Positions 50,413 to 51,022 of a stretch of DNA of 51,022 nucleotides are shown piece after piece (the first letter of the stretch is position 1; each line of letters begins with the position of its first letter). Source of the DNA: Eggerthellales bacterium (GTDB lineage: Bacteria > Actinomycetota > Coriobacteriia > Coriobacteriales > Eggerthellaceae); the NCBI GenBank assembly GCA_029219345.1, contig JAQXTF010000086.1, positions 1-51,022 of the forward strand, in the 5' to 3' direction. Both the position numbers and the translations under genes were made by a program. Below the pieces are notes generated by a model that was not told where the DNA came from, did not search any database, and was given only the letters and a program-made list of their open reading frames with translations.

Positions 50413-51022
50413 CGATGCTCATATCCTTGGGCAACACCAAGTTGGCGATGACGGCCACAACAAACACCACAGCCACGCAGTTAGCGGCAAACACGTCCTG
50501 GAACAGCAAGGGGAAGTTCACGAAGATGGCAGAAACGCTGGTAAAGCCCAGGCCCACGGAAAGGCTGATAGCAGCAATGACGATGTTGCGCTGAGTAAAG
50601 CCGGCCTTGCCGATCATCTGGAAGCCCGCAACGATGATATTGCCGAACATCATGATGGTGCAGCCGCCCAAAACCGCAGAGGGCAACGTGCAGAAGAAGG
50701 TGCTGATTACGGGGATGAAGGCAGCCAGAATCATAATGACGGCGCCCGTAGCGATGGCCTTGCGGTTCACAACGCCAGTCATGGCAACCAGGCCCACGTT
50801 CTGGCTGAAGGAGGTAATGGGCACGCAGCCGAATACGCCGGAAAGAGAGCTGATAAAGCCGTCGCAAGCAATGGAGCCAGAAAGCTCCTTATCGTTCACG
50901 TCGCGCTTCAGGCCGGTCTGAGCCAAGGCGGAAGTGTCGCCGATGGTCTCGGTGGCAGACACCAGGAAGATCAGAGTGATGGCGAAGATGGCGCTGGGCT
51001 CAAACACCGGCACGAATTCGGG
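50387..51022 (-). CDS. NCS2-family xanthine/uracil permease (partial, N-terminus outside window)
   Basis: The frame is open to the window edge; 212 residues of the C-terminal part are visible. FLVSATETIGDTSALAQTG and ISSLSGVFGCVPITSFSQNVG are the conserved TM8/TM10 substrate-site motifs of NCS2 nucleobase-H+ symporters, with the TETIGD glutamate and QNVG. Further helices and a short acidic tail follow, ending at TAA 50387. Most likely xanthine or uracil; the deciding N-terminal part is not in the window. It is upstream of the methyltransferase on the same strand. Confidence 0.9.
   Translation of the reverse strand, partial: PEFVPVFEPSAIFAITLIFLVSATETIGDTSALAQTGLKRDVNDKELSGSIACDGFISSLSGVFGCVPITSFSQNVGLVAMTGVVNRKAIATGAVIMILAAFIPVISTFFCTLPSAVLGGCTIMMFGNIIVAGFQMIGKAGFTQRNIVIAAISLSVGLGFTSVSAIFVNFPLLFQDVFAANCVAVVFVVAVIANLVLPKDMSIDGSEGENA

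Overview
This 51 kb window reads as chromosome of an anaerobic, moderately GC-rich Actinomycetota of the class Coriobacteriia, probably Eggerthellaceae-like. That placement is an inference. It rests on the gene content (a molybdopterin transhydroxylase pair, a Tat lipoprotein solute receptor, several small MFS carriers, a giant Cna-B surface protein), on strong AGGAGG ribosome binding sites and on codon usage. I recognise no rRNA, tRNA, CRISPR array or transposase.

Layout. (1) 1-10010, minus: a giant secreted protein of at least 3336 codons made of about 24 Cna-B-like domains; its C-terminus lies outside the window. (2) 10.3-11.9 kb: a PNPOx-fold protein and a DUF523-DUF5662 fusion. (3) 11.94-17.5 kb: a plasmid-like replicon backbone. 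It has a small ParA plus ribbon-helix-helix (RHH) partner on the minus strand, a divergent RHH-ParA fusion plus ParB on the plus strand, a 540-bp AT-rich spacer full of palindromes between them, a primase-like replication protein, and a candidate small RNA opposite the replication gene's leader. No integrase is visible. (4) 17.5-24.1 kb: a DUF2779 nuclease, a VWA protein, a tyrosine phosphatase, a metallo-beta-lactamase-fold hydrolase, an MFS carrier and a QueG-like Fe-S protein. (5) 24.2-28.5 kb: an accessory island with a HipA-type kinase module in an unusual split and fused arrangement, small unknown genes, and several broken genes. (6) 28.5-35.5 kb: two MFS carriers, an AAA+ ATPase with an unknown partner, a WYL regulator and an arylamine N-acetyltransferase. 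(7) 35.6-40.6 kb: a PucR-type regulator back to back with a pyrogallol-phloroglucinol transhydroxylase-like two-subunit molybdoenzyme. (8) 41.0-46.7 kb: a decayed Bax-inhibitor-1 gene and a five-gene Nik/Dpp-type ABC importer with histidine-rich tails, probably for nickel. (9) 46.8-51 kb: a BadF-type kinase, rhamnulose-1-phosphate aldolase, an 87-aa orphan, a truncated acetyltransferase, a methyltransferase and the end of an NCS2 xanthine/uracil permease.

The main candidates for something new are the HipT plus HipS-HTH fusion operon with an inverted repeat over its promoter, the double partition cassette sharing one AT-rich centromere/origin-like spacer with an RHH-ParA fusion, the small RNA candidate opposite the replication gene, and the symmetric four-copy repeat at 40662-40900. 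A second theme is decay by deletion: at least six genes (nitroreductase, GyrI-like, MFS, Old Yellow Enzyme, Bax inhibitor, acetyltransferase) survive only as fragments whose remaining codons are well preserved. The 5' end of the transhydroxylase gene, which overlaps the divergent regulator and has no ribosome binding site, may be another such junction.
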